A stretch of 64,000 nucleotides of DNA from Pseudoxanthomonas sp. Root630 (lineage in GTDB: Bacteria > Pseudomonadota > Gammaproteobacteria > Xanthomonadales > Xanthomonadaceae). Below the pieces are notes generated by a model. The model was given only the letters and a program-made list of their open reading frames with translations. It ran no database searches and was not told where the DNA came from. The stretch spans positions 124,001 through 188,000 of the forward strand of contig NZ_LMGY01000018.1 of NCBI RefSeq assembly GCF_001427585.1, read 5' to 3'. The position numbers were made by a program, and so were the translations under genes. How positions within the stretch are numbered: position 1 is the stretch's first letter; every line of letters begins with the position of its first letter. This document shows, one piece after another, positions 38,017 through 46,302 of the stretch.

Positions 38017-40236
38017 ATGAAGCGCAAGCACCTGAGCCTGGCCATCGGCTGTGTCCTGTTGTCGTCCGTGCCGGTGGCATGGGCGCAGGACGCCGCGCCG
38101 GCCGCCAGCACGCCAGCCACCAACGCCACCACGCTCGATTCGGTCAAGGTCACCGCGCGCAAGCGCGAGGAGACCCTGCAGGACGTGCCGGTCGCCGTCA
38201 CCGCGTTCACGCCGGAGACGCTGGACAAGCTCAACATCAAGGACCTGGGCGACCTGGATGCGCAGGTGCCGAACCTGACCGTGTACGCGGCGCGCGGTTC
38301 CACCAGCACCGTCACCGCCTATATCCGCGGCGTGGGCCAGGCCGATCCGCTGTGGGGCGTGGATCCGGGCGTGGGCATCTACCTGGACGACGTCTATATC
38401 GCCCGTCCGCAGGGCGCGCTGCTGGACGTGTTCGACGTGGAGCGCATCGAAGTGCTGCGCGGCCCGCAGGGCACGCTGTATGGCAAGAACACCATCGGCG
38501 GCGCGATCAAGTACATCTCGCGCGGCCTGCCGCAGGAGACCACGGGCTTCGCCTCGGTCACCGTGGGCAACTACAACCAGCTGGACGTGAAGGCCGCGCT
38601 GGGCGGTGAGATCGGCGGCAAGGACAGCGGCCTGCGCGGCCGCGTGGCGGTCGCCAGCATGAACCGCGACGGCTTCGGCACCAACACCTACACCGGCCAG
38701 GAAGTCAGCGACAAGGAAATCAACGCGATCCGCGCGCAGCTGGGCGCGTACTCGGAAGACGACTTCGACGTGCAGTTCGCCTTCGACTACATGGACGACC
38801 AGTCCGGCGTGCGCGGCGCGAAGATGCTGGCGCCGAATCCGCTGGCGCCGGCCTATCCGCCCACCGACGACCGCTACGACATCCGCAGCGGCATGAAGAA
38901 CATCAACGACACCGAGATGAAGGGCGCGTCGGTGACCGTCAACTGGCGTCCCAGCGACGACTGGGCGTTCAAGTACGTCGCGGCCAAGCGCGAATCGGAC
39001 ACCGAGACCAACATCGATTTCGACACCACGCCGCGTCCGCTGGTGGACGTGCGCGCGTTCTACAGCGACAGCCAGGTGAGCCAGGAGCTGCAGGCCAACT
39101 ACGACGGCGGCGGCCGCGCCCGCGGCGTGATGGGCCTGTACTGGTTCAACGGCGACGCTGGCGGCCAGGTGCTGAACTACTTCTGGAACCCGACGTTGGC
39201 GACCAGCCTGACCAACCCGCTGTTCGGCGACACCCAGGGCGTGGTGAACACCAAGAGCGTCGCGCTGTACGCGGACTGGACCTTCGACCTGACCGATCGC
39301 CTGACGCTGGACGTGGGCGCGCGCTACACCGATGAAGACAAGCACGCCATCGCGCTGAACCGGTTCTACACCAACACCCAGTACGAGACGTCCTGGGGCA
39401 CGGCGGCGAACTTCAACAAGACGGTCAACTTCAAGAACGTCTCGCCGAAGGTGTCGCTGGACTTCCAGATCACCCCGGACATCATGGTCTACGGCCTGGC
39501 CTCGCGCGGCTTCAAGTCGGGCGGCTACAACATCCGCGCCAACACCACCGCGGTGCCGCGCTCGGGCGAGCCGTTCGACGACGAGTCGGTCGACAGCATC
39601 GAGATCGGCAGCAAGATGTCGTTCCTCGACCAGCGCCTGTTCCTGAACCTGTCGGCGTTCCACAACAAGTACGAGGACATCCAGCTGTCGGTGTTCACGT
39701 CGTACACGCTGCCGAACGGCTCGCAGAGCTTCTTCGGCGACTTCACCAACGCCGGCAAGGGCACCGTGAACGGCGTGGAAGTCGAGTACCAGTTCCTGCC
39801 GACCGCCAACTGGCTGATCAGCGGCAACCTGGCCTGGCTGGACGCGAAGTACGACGAGTTCATCACCAGCGGCGTCAACGTGGCCGACAGCCAGCGCTTC
39901 ACCAATGCCCCGGAATTCTCGGGTGCGATCAACGTGGAGTACCGCACCGACCTGGCCAACGGCGGCAACCTGTCCGCGCGCGTGGGCTACTCGTACCAGT
40001 CCGAAGTGTGGCCGACCACCGACCTGAGTCCGCTGATCAAGCAGGACGGTTACGGCCTGGTCAACGCTGGCGTGATCTGGAAGCTCAACGATGCGTGGAG
40101 CCTGTCGTTGCAGGGCACCAACCTGGCCGACGAGGAATACCGCACCACCGGTTACAACATCGCCGCCTATGGCGTGCTGACCGGCTTCTACGGTCCGCCG
40201 CGCCAGTACAGCCTGACCGCGCGCTACGACTTCTGA
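38017..40236 (+). CDS. TonB-dependent outer-membrane receptor
   Basis: 739 residues. A signal peptide (about 1-23, cut after AWA) precedes a TonB-box-like LDSVKVTARK. The plug (about 45-160) has the IYLDDVYIARPQG, VEVLRGPQGTLYGKNTIGGAI signatures; the remainder is a beta-barrel ending in the aromatic YDF terminus required for barrel assembly. GGAGGGGGAG precedes the ATG. It belongs to the short-plug group without an N-terminal secretin domain, so no FecR partner is expected. The ligand is unknown; the divergent permease suggests uptake across both membranes. Confidence 0.93.
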   Translation: MKRKHLSLAIGCVLLSSVPVAWAQDAAPAASTPATNATTLDSVKVTARKREETLQDVPVAVTAFTPETLDKLNIKDLGDLDAQVPNLTVYAARGSTSTVTAYIRGVGQADPLWGVDPGVGIYLDDVYIARPQGALLDVFDVERIEVLRGPQGTLYGKNTIGGAIKYISRGLPQETTGFASVTVGNYNQLDVKAALGGEIGGKDSGLRGRVAVASMNRDGFGTNTYTGQEVSDKEINAIRAQLGAYSEDDFDVQFAFDYMDDQSGVRGAKMLAPNPLAPAYPPTDDRYDIRSGMKNINDTEMKGASVTVNWRPSDDWAFKYVAAKRESDTETNIDFDTTPRPLVDVRAFYSDSQVSQELQANYDGGGRARGVMGLYWFNGDAGGQVLNYFWNPTLATSLTNPLFGDTQGVVNTKSVALYADWTFDLTDRLTLDVGARYTDEDKHAIALNRFYTNTQYETSWGTAANFNKTVNFKNVSPKVSLDFQITPDIMVYGLASRGFKSGGYNIRANTTAVPRSGEPFDDESVDSIEIGSKMSFLDQRLFLNLSAFHNKYEDIQLSVFTSYTLPNGSQSFFGDFTNAGKGTVNGVEVEYQFLPTANWLISGNLAWLDAKYDEFITSGVNVADSQRFTNAPEFSGAINVEYRTDLANGGNLSARVGYSYQSEVWPTTDLSPLIKQDGYGLVNAGVIWKLNDAWSLSLQGTNLADEEYRTTGYNIAAYGVLTGFYGPPRQYSLTARYDF

Positions 40237-40269
40237 TAGCGCACCGGTTACATCCTGGGGATGCAACGG

Positions 40270-40289
40270 CGGCGGGCGAAAGCCCGCCG
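40270..40289 (+). other. GC-rich stem-loop after the receptor gene
   Basis: CGGCGGGC/GCCCGCCG with a GAAA tetraloop, 33 bp after the stop. No T run follows, so it may stabilise the mRNA end or need Rho. Confidence 0.5.
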
Positions 40290-40348
40290 TCGCTGCGTTA
40301 TGCTGCCGCGATGCCGAAGCGCGCGCGTGACCACCGAGGGATGGACGG

Positions 40349-43300
40349 ATGCTGAGCGTCGGCATGGTCGTGCTGGCGGGCCTGCTGTGGCTGGGCGTGC
40401 TGTTCGGCTCCGCGCTGTACGCCGAACGCCATCCGCGCGTGCTCGCCGTGCAGTGGCCCTACATCTATGCGCTGTCGCTGGCGGTGTACTGCACCTCGTG
40501 GACCTTCTTCGGCACGGTGACCCAGGCCGCGCGCTACGGCTGGCCGTTGCCGCCCACCTTCGTGGGCACCATCCTGCTGTATGCATTCGGCGCGTTCCTG
40601 TTGGTGCGGCTGGTCCGCATGGCGCGCGAGTCCAACGCGACCTCGCTGGCCGACCTGATCGCCACGCGACTGGGCAAGGACGGCTGGCTGGCGGCCACCA
40701 TCACCCTGGTCGCGGCACTGGGGCTGATTCCCTACATCGCGCTGCAGCTGAAAGCGGTGGCGATGAGCTTCGCGCTGCTGACGCGCTCGCCCGGCAACGA
40801 GGCATTGCCGGCATGGCAGGACAGTGCGCTGTATGTCGCCCTGGCGATGGCGGTGTTCGCCATGTTGTTCGGCACGCGACGCGCAAGTGCGGTGGAGCAC
40901 AACCGCGGCCTGGTGCTGGCGATGGCGTTCGAATCGCTGTTCAAGCTGGCGGCGATGCTGGCGCTCGGCGTGTTCGTCTGGTGGGGCCTGCCCGAACTGC
41001 CCGCGGTGCCGCCGGTGCAGGCGCCACCGTCGACCACGTACGGCTTCCTGCCGTTGGTCGCGCTCGGCGTGCTGGCGATGTTCACCCTGCCGCACCAGGT
41101 GCACGTGGGCGTGGTCGAATGCCGCGACGAGCGCCACGTGCGTACCGCGCGCTGGCTGTTCCCGCTGTACATGGTGCTGATGGCCGCGCCGCTGCTGCCG
41201 CTGGCGCGCGCCGGCGGCGCGATGTTCGGCGACGCGGTGCCCTCCGACCTCTATGTGTTGGCGCTGCCGCTGTCGCAGGGGCACCAGGGCCTGGCGCTGC
41301 TGGCCTTCCTCGGTGGCCTGAGCGCGGCGACCGGCATGGTGGTGGTCAGCACGCTGACGCTGAGCCTGATGATCGGCAATCACTGGCTGGCGCCGGGTCT
41401 GCTGCGCGGTGGCTGGTTGCGCGGCACCGGGGGCGATCTGCGCGGCGCGGTGCTGGCGCAGCGACGCATCGGCATTGTCGCGGTGATGCTGCTGGCGTGG
41501 GCGTACAGCCGGCTGGTCGCCGGCAACGATGCGTTGGCCGATGTCGGCGCGGTGTCGTTCTCCGCACTCGCCACGCTGGCGCCCGCCCTGGGCTTCGCGA
41601 TCTGGCGTCCGCAAACGCCGCCGCGCGCGGTGATCGCGGGCATCGTGGTGGCCTTCCTGGTCTGGGGCTGGCTGTTGCTGCTGCCGGTGACGATGGATGC
41701 GCGCGGACTGGCGCCTGCCTGGCTGCATGAGGGACCGTTCGGTATCGCGGGTCTGTCGCCCGACGGCTTCTTCGGCCTGACCGGCTGGAGCCGTTTGGGA
41801 CGCGCGGTGGGCGTGAGCCTGTTCTGCGGAACGGCCGTGACGCTGCTGGTGATGGGCTGGCGCGGCAGCGCGCCGCGTCGCGCCGACAGCCGTGGTTTCG
41901 ACAGCAAGACGCTGCGCGATGCGGGCCGTCGGTTCCTGCCACGCGAACGTGTCGAGGAACTGCTGGCCGATGCCCCGCGCACCGGTCCCGTGCCGGGCGT
42001 GATCGAGGCGCGCCTGGAGCGCGAGCTGTCCGCGGTACTCGGCTCCGCGTCAGCGCGCCTGCTGCTGGACGCGGCGCGCCGCGAGAGCGGCGACCTGGAC
42101 ACGGTGGCCGCGATCGTCGGCGAGGTCTCGCAGGACCTGCGCTTCAACCAGCAGGTGCTGGAGGCCGCGTTGCAGAACATGAGCCAGGGCATCAGCGTGA
42201 TCGACCGCGAGCAGCGGTTGGTGGCATGGAACCGGCGCTACCGGGAGATGTTCGGGTTCCCGACGGAACTGCTGCAGGTCGGGCGACCGATCGCCGAGCT
42301 CACGCGCTGGGCGTTGGCGCGCATGCCGGCGCGCGGCCAGGACGAACGCGCGTTGGAGCGACGCCTCGCCTTCATGCGCGCCGGCACGGCGCACCTCACC
42401 GAGCGCGTGTTCCCGGACGGCAGCATCGTCGAGATCCGTGGCAACCCGATGCCGGGTGGCGGATTCGTCGCCACGTATACCGACGTGACCGCGTCGCGCC
42501 AGGCCGAACGCCAGCTCAAGCAGGCGAACGAAACGCTGGAGCAGCGCGTGGCCGAGCGCACCGCGCTGCTGGAAACCGCCAAGCGCGAGGCTGAGCACGC
42601 GAACGATGCGAAGAGCCGTTTCCTGACCGCGATCGGCCACGACCTGCTGCAACCGCTGCACGCGGCGCAGCTGTTCACCGATGCGCTGTCGCAGCAGCTG
42701 CCGGAAGCACGCCAGCGCGACACCGCGCTGCAGGTGCGCGGCGCGCTGGATTCCACCACCGACCTGCTGACCGGCCTGCTCGACATGTCGCGGCTGGAAG
42801 CGGGGGGGCTGCTGCCGGAACCGCGTGACCTCCCGCTGATGGAAGTGCTTGAACCGCTGGCGTCCGAATTCCGCGTACTGGCGAACGAGCGCGGGCTGTC
42901 GTTCGACATCGTGCCCACGCGTGCGTGGGTGCATACGGACCCGCAGCTGCTGCGGCGCATCCTGCAGAACTTCCTCGCCAATGCCGTGCGCTACACGGCG
43001 CGTGGTGGCGTTCTGCTGGGCGTACGTCGTCGCGGCGAGCGGTTGCGCGTCGAAGTGTGGGACACCGGCCCCGGCATCGCCGAAGCGGAGCAGCAGCGGA
43101 TCTTCGAGGAGTTCCGTCGGGGCGACGATGTGCCCGGGCAGGGCCTCGGGCTGGGTCTGTCGATCGCCGACCGCATCGCCGCGCTGCTGGAGGCGCCGCT
43201 GTCGTTGCGGAGCCGGTTGGGGCAGGGCGCGGTGTTCGCGGTGGACCTGGTGCGGGTGGCGACGCCCGCACCTGCGCCGGTGTCTTCCGGCAAGCCGGGC

Positions 43301-43690
43301 CTGGCGGGTCGCCACGTGCTGGCCGTCGACAACGATCCGGCGGCGCTGTCCGCGCTGCGGCAGGTGTTGGAAGGGTGGGGCTGCAGCGTGGCTGCCGCGA
43401 GCGGAAGCGCGGGGGCGGAAATGGCGCTGCGTGCGCGGCCGGCGGACCTGTGGTTGTTCGACTTCCACCTGGATGACGGCGACACCGGCGTGGCGCTGGC
43501 CGCCCGCCTGCGCGCCACGCAGGGTGGTCGGCCGTGCCTGATCCTCACCGCCGACCAGACCGACGCCGTGCGCCGTGCGGTGCGCGATGCCGATCTGCCG
43601 CTGCTGGCCAAGCCGGTGCGGCCACTGGCGCTGAAGTCGGTGCTGGACCGGTTGCTGGCGGCGCGAATCTCCGAGGTGGGAGCGACGTAA
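40349..43690 (+). CDS. crbS: SLC5-fused hybrid sensor histidine kinase, CrbS/MxtR type
   Basis: 1113-residue inner-membrane sensor. Residues 1 to about 500 form a sodium:solute-symporter-like domain with some 13 helices. A PAS-type domain (about 610-725) starts near NMSQGISVIDREQRLVAWN, followed by a coiled coil (LEQRVAERTALLE). The HisKA box GHDLLQPLH places the phosphorylated His at 764; the HATPase domain has NFLANAVRYT and DTGPGI. A C-terminal receiver (about 990-1105) has Asp1038 as phospho-acceptor. This order matches CrbS/MxtR/ErcS sensors that control acetate use with a NarL-type partner, here encoded at 44732-45394. The last codons and TAA lie inside a palindromic repeat. Confidence 0.85.
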   Translation: MLSVGMVVLAGLLWLGVLFGSALYAERHPRVLAVQWPYIYALSLAVYCTSWTFFGTVTQAARYGWPLPPTFVGTILLYAFGAFLLVRLVRMARESNATSLADLIATRLGKDGWLAATITLVAALGLIPYIALQLKAVAMSFALLTRSPGNEALPAWQDSALYVALAMAVFAMLFGTRRASAVEHNRGLVLAMAFESLFKLAAMLALGVFVWWGLPELPAVPPVQAPPSTTYGFLPLVALGVLAMFTLPHQVHVGVVECRDERHVRTARWLFPLYMVLMAAPLLPLARAGGAMFGDAVPSDLYVLALPLSQGHQGLALLAFLGGLSAATGMVVVSTLTLSLMIGNHWLAPGLLRGGWLRGTGGDLRGAVLAQRRIGIVAVMLLAWAYSRLVAGNDALADVGAVSFSALATLAPALGFAIWRPQTPPRAVIAGIVVAFLVWGWLLLLPVTMDARGLAPAWLHEGPFGIAGLSPDGFFGLTGWSRLGRAVGVSLFCGTAVTLLVMGWRGSAPRRADSRGFDSKTLRDAGRRFLPRERVEELLADAPRTGPVPGVIEARLERELSAVLGSASARLLLDAARRESGDLDTVAAIVGEVSQDLRFNQQVLEAALQNMSQGISVIDREQRLVAWNRRYREMFGFPTELLQVGRPIAELTRWALARMPARGQDERALERRLAFMRAGTAHLTERVFPDGSIVEIRGNPMPGGGFVATYTDVTASRQAERQLKQANETLEQRVAERTALLETAKREAEHANDAKSRFLTAIGHDLLQPLHAAQLFTDALSQQLPEARQRDTALQVRGALDSTTDLLTGLLDMSRLEAGGLLPEPRDLPLMEVLEPLASEFRVLANERGLSFDIVPTRAWVHTDPQLLRRILQNFLANAVRYTARGGVLLGVRRRGERLRVEVWDTGPGIAEAEQQRIFEEFRRGDDVPGQGLGLGLSIADRIAALLEAPLSLRSRLGQGAVFAVDLVRVATPAPAPVSSGKPGLAGRHVLAVDNDPAALSALRQVLEGWGCSVAAASGSAGAEMALRARPADLWLFDFHLDDGDTGVALAARLRATQGGRPCLILTADQTDAVRRAVRDADLPLLAKPVRPLALKSVLDRLLAARISEVGAT

Positions 43691-43741
43691 GTCGCGAGCT
43701 TTGGGTCGCGGAGGGCTCATCGCGACTCACGTCGCTCCCAC
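43676..43741. repeat. Inverted palindromic repeat pair overlapping the end of crbS
   Basis: 22-bp arms (43676-43697, GTGGGAGCGACGTAAGTCGCGA; and 43720-43741, the reverse complement with one mismatch) separated by 22 bp. The left arm includes the crbS stop codon at 43688-43690. A third single copy of the same arm lies at 44285-44306. Confidence 0.85.
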
Positions 43742-43785
43742 GACGGCAACCGTTAGACTTCGTGCCTCGATTCTGGAGTTCGCGC

Positions 43786-44274
43786 ATGCCTTACACCCCC
43801 ATCGTCGCCACCCTCGGCTACGTGCTCTCGCCCGATCGTTCCCAGGTGCTGCTGATCCATCGCAACGCGCGCCCGGACGACCAACACCTGGGCAAGTACA
43901 ACGGCCTGGGCGGCAAGATCGAGCGGGACGAGGACGTGGTGGCGGGCATGCGTCGCGAGATCCACGAGGAGGCCGGCATCGACTGCGACGCGATGACGCT
44001 GCGCGGCACGATCAGCTGGCCGGGCTTCGGCAAGCACGGCGAGGACTGGCTGGGCTTCGTCTTCCTCATCACGCAGTACAGCGGCACGCCGTTCGAACGC
44101 AATCCGGAAGGCACGCTGGAATGGGTGCCGGTGGAGAAGATCATGGAATTGCCGCTGTGGGACGGCGACCGCCACTTCCTGCCGCTGGTGTTCGACGGCG
44201 ACCCGCGCGGCTTCCACGGCGTCATGCCGTACCACGAGGGCCGCATGGTCTCGTGGGATTACTCGCGCATCTGA
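43786..44274 (+). CDS. NUDIX hydrolase (8-oxo-dGTP diphosphatase-like)
   Basis: 162 residues, single NUDIX domain. The full box GX5EX7REUXEEXGU is present from GKIERDE through REIHEEAGI (about 43-66). It probably removes pyrophosphate from an (oxidised) nucleotide; homologues of this size are annotated as MutT-like or as MTH1-like 8-oxo-dGTP diphosphatases. Preceded by TTAGACT at about 43753, a -10-like element, and CTGGAG before the ATG. It sits between sensor and regulator genes but has no known link to them. Confidence 0.88.
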   Translation: MPYTPIVATLGYVLSPDRSQVLLIHRNARPDDQHLGKYNGLGGKIERDEDVVAGMRREIHEEAGIDCDAMTLRGTISWPGFGKHGEDWLGFVFLITQYSGTPFERNPEGTLEWVPVEKIMELPLWDGDRHFLPLVFDGDPRGFHGVMPYHEGRMVSWDYSRI

Positions 44275-44284
44275 AACGTCGGAT

Positions 44285-44306
44285 GTGGGAGCGACGTGAG
44301 TCGCGA
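44285..44306 (+). repeat. Single copy of the GTGGGAGCGACGT repeat
   Basis: Same 22-bp sequence as the arms at 43676 and 43720 (GTGGGAGCGACGTGAGTCGCGA), 10 bp after the NUDIX stop. It differs from the left arm at one base and matches the right arm exactly in reverse. Confidence 0.8.
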
Positions 44307-44325
44307 CAGGTTCCACGGGGCACGC

Positions 44326-44551
44326 TTGTCCACATCCCGTGTGGATCGGGCTTGGGAAACCATGTGGATAACCGCGTCGGCGCCTTGCGCCACGGGCCTG
44401 TCAAGATGTGTGGCGAATTTTTGACCAGGGGGTGATCGCCGGGTTCCGGGGTTGTCCACACCGCATGTGGATGGTCTGTCGACCAACATGTGGATAAGCG
44501 TCGGGACGCGTTGCGGCGCAAAGCTGTCAAGATGGGTGGCGAAATTATGGC
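44326..44551. other. Tandem cluster of DnaA-box-like sites (two 126-bp-period units)
   Basis: Two units begin at 44326 and 44452. Each starts with TTGTCCACA, then TGTGGAT at offset 14, the perfect DnaA box TGTGGATAA (complement TTATCCACA) at offset 37, and TGTCAAGATG-N-GTGGCGAA at offset 73. Boxes: 44326-44334, 44340-44348, 44363-44371, 44452-44460, 44466-44474, 44489-44497. Spacings (5, 16 and 27 bp) are identical, while the spacer sequences mostly differ. The region lies between convergent genes, so ordinary promoter function is unlikely. Confidence 0.7.
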
Positions 44552-44599
44552 CAGTGCCTGTAGCGGTCGCGCAATGGCGGCTTGTTCCACGCGATAAAC

Positions 44600-44693
44600 C
44601 GTCATCCCGGAGAACGCCGGGACCCAGCGACTTGCGTCGTTGCGGTGCGTGGAAGAACAAAGACACTGGGTCCCGGCTTTCGCCGGGATGACG
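44600..44693. repeat. Inverted repeat pair, CCCGG-type palindromes
   Basis: 28-bp arms at 44600-44627 and 44666-44693 are reverse complements with two mismatches; each is itself a palindrome around CCCGG...CCGGG. The sequence belongs to a common dispersed repeat type (TCCCGGCTTTCGCCGGGATGACG end). Confidence 0.85.
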
Positions 44694-44731
44694 ATTCATT
44701 GTCACTGCGTATCCAGACGCGATGCGTCGGC

Positions 44732-45394
44732 CTACTCGATCTGCCTTGCCGGATCCGCCAGTTCCAGTTCGCGCAGCACCACGCCGGCCTGGGTGCGGTT
44801 GCGCACGCCGAGGCGGTCGAAGATGGCGGACAGGTGCGCTTTCACGGTGCGCTCCTGTACGTCGAGGCGGTCGGCGATCTGCTTGTTCAACAGGCCCTGC
44901 GCGACCAGCGTCAGCACGCGGAACTGCTGCGGCGACAGGCTGGCCAGGCGGCCGGCCAGTTCGGTGTCGTGTTCGGACGATTGCGCGCGCGCCACCGCGC
45001 CACGCAGTGAGGCCGGCAGCCACTGCTCACAGGCCAGCACGCTGCGGATCGCATCGCGCAGCTCGTCCAGGCCGGAACTCTTGGGCAGGTAGCCCGCGGC
45101 GCCATGGTCCAGCGCACGGCGCACCACGCGTGGGTCGTCGTTCGCAGAGACCACTACGACGGCGACCGCGGGGAACTGCGCGCGGATCGCCGCCAGGCCG
45201 GCCAGGCCATGGTTGCCCGGCATGTGCAGGTCCAGCAGCACGAGGTCGATGTCATCGTGCGCTTCCAGCGTAGCGATGACGCCGTCCAGCGATTCGGCCT
45301 CGCGCACGGACAATTGCGCCACGGCATCGGCGGCCGCGCCACGCAACGCGGCGCGGAACAACGGGTGGTCGTCGGCGATCAGCAGGTTGGGCAT
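44732..45394 (-). CDS. crbR: NarL/FixJ-type response regulator, CrbR/ErdR-like
   Basis: 220 residues. The receiver domain (1-120) has the acidic pair DD (8-9), phospho-acceptor Asp55 in LLDLHMPG and Lys near residue 103 in PKSSG. The LuxR-type HTH (about 150-210) shows SPQQFRVLTLVAQGLLNKQIA and VKAHLSAIFDRLGV. CrbS-type sensors signal to this class of regulator, which activates acetyl-CoA synthetase and other acetate genes in Vibrio and Pseudomonas. It starts 9 bp after the 3HB dehydrogenase stop, so both are probably one transcript. Confidence 0.85.
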   Translation of the reverse strand: MPNLLIADDHPLFRAALRGAAADAVAQLSVREAESLDGVIATLEAHDDIDLVLLDLHMPGNHGLAGLAAIRAQFPAVAVVVVSANDDPRVVRRALDHGAAGYLPKSSGLDELRDAIRSVLACEQWLPASLRGAVARAQSSEHDTELAGRLASLSPQQFRVLTLVAQGLLNKQIADRLDVQERTVKAHLSAIFDRLGVRNRTQAGVVLRELELADPARQIE

Positions 45395-45403
45395 GCGGAC
45401 TGC

Positions 45404-46171
45404 TTACTGCACCGTCCAGCCGCCATCCACCACGATCGTCTGGCCGGTGATGTTGCGCGCGGCCGGCGAGGTGAGGAAGGCGGTGATGCCGGCCAGTTCG
45501 TCCAAACCGATGAACACGCCCTTCGGCATCGGCTTCAGCATCACCTGGCTGACCACGTCGGCCTCGGAGATGCCGCGGGTGCGCGCCTGGTCGGCGATCT
45601 GCTTGTCCACCAGCGGCGTCTTCACGTAGCTGGGGCAGACGGTGTTGATGGTGATGTCGGTGTCGGCGGTTTCCAGCGCGAGTACCTTGGAGAAGCCGAC
45701 CAGGCCGTGCTTGGCCGCCACATAGGCGCTCTTGTACGGGCTGGCCACCAGGGCATGGATGCTGCCGATGTTGACGATGCGGCCGAAGCCGCGTTCGCGC
45801 ATGCCCGGCAGTACGGCGCGGGTGAGGCGGGCCACGCCGACCAGCATCACCTGCACGAGGAAATCCCACTTCTCGATCGGGAAGTCCTCCAGCGGCGAGA
45901 CATGCTGCAGGCCCGCGTTATTGACCAGTACGTCGATCGGGCGCGAGATCGTGGCCAGCGCGGCATCGATGCTGTCCTGCGAGGTGACGTCCAGCGCGAC
46001 CGCTTCGGCGGAACCGCCGTCGGCACGGATCTGCGTGGCCACGGCTTCCGCCGCGTCGAGGTTGAGGTCGCTGACGATGACATGGCGGCCGGCTTCGGCC
46101 AGTTGCGCGGCGATGCCGGCGCCGATGCCGCTGGCCGCGCCGGTGATGAGGAGGGTGTGGGTGGGTTGCAT
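45404..46171 (-). CDS. bdhA: 3-hydroxybutyrate dehydrogenase
   Basis: Classical SDR of 255 residues that would oxidise (R)-3-hydroxybutyrate to acetoacetate with NAD. TGAASGIG binds the cofactor; NNAG, a conserved Ser and YVAAKHG (Tyr-x3-Lys) form the active site. The NTVCPSYVKTPLVDKQIADQA stretch and C-terminal DGGWTVQ resemble known bacterial HBDHs. AGGAG stands 5 bp before the ATG. It is divergent from the 3HB-oligomer hydrolase gene and upstream of crbR, which supports a role in polyhydroxybutyrate breakdown. Confidence 0.88.
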   Translation of the reverse strand: MQPTHTLLITGAASGIGAGIAAQLAEAGRHVIVSDLNLDAAEAVATQIRADGGSAEAVALDVTSQDSIDAALATISRPIDVLVNNAGLQHVSPLEDFPIEKWDFLVQVMLVGVARLTRAVLPGMRERGFGRIVNIGSIHALVASPYKSAYVAAKHGLVGFSKVLALETADTDITINTVCPSYVKTPLVDKQIADQARTRGISEADVVSQVMLKPMPKGVFIGLDELAGITAFLTSPAARNITGQTIVVDGGWTVQ

Positions 46172-46223
46172 GGGGGCTCCTGCGTGCTGGGGCTAGGGTA
46201 GCAGGCAGGCAGGATTCGTTCGT

Positions 46224-46240
46224 GGTACCAAAGTACGATG
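46224..46240. promoter_or_regulatory. Candidate regulator site between bdhA and oligomer hydrolase
   Basis: GGTACCAAAGTACGATG contains TAC-N4-GTA (46226-46235) followed by CGATG, as at 37915-37931. It lies 53 bp from the bdhA start and 63 bp from the hydrolase start, a usual distance for a shared activator site. TACGAT may double as a -10 element of the rightward gene. Confidence 0.4.
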
Positions 46241-46302
46241 ACGGCGCTTCCCGCGGAGGGTAGTTTCGTGGCACTGACCGGAACCCTGGACGCTTTCCAC
46301 GC

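Noticed and set aside
40270-40289. Rho-independent terminator after the TonB receptor
   Set aside because: Strong stem but no T run; reported only as a stem-loop.
44275-44731. Chromosomal replication origin
   Set aside because: DnaA boxes are clustered, but dnaA, dnaN, rpmH or gyrB are not nearby and there is no AT-rich unwinding region. A secondary DnaA-binding locus is the better reading.
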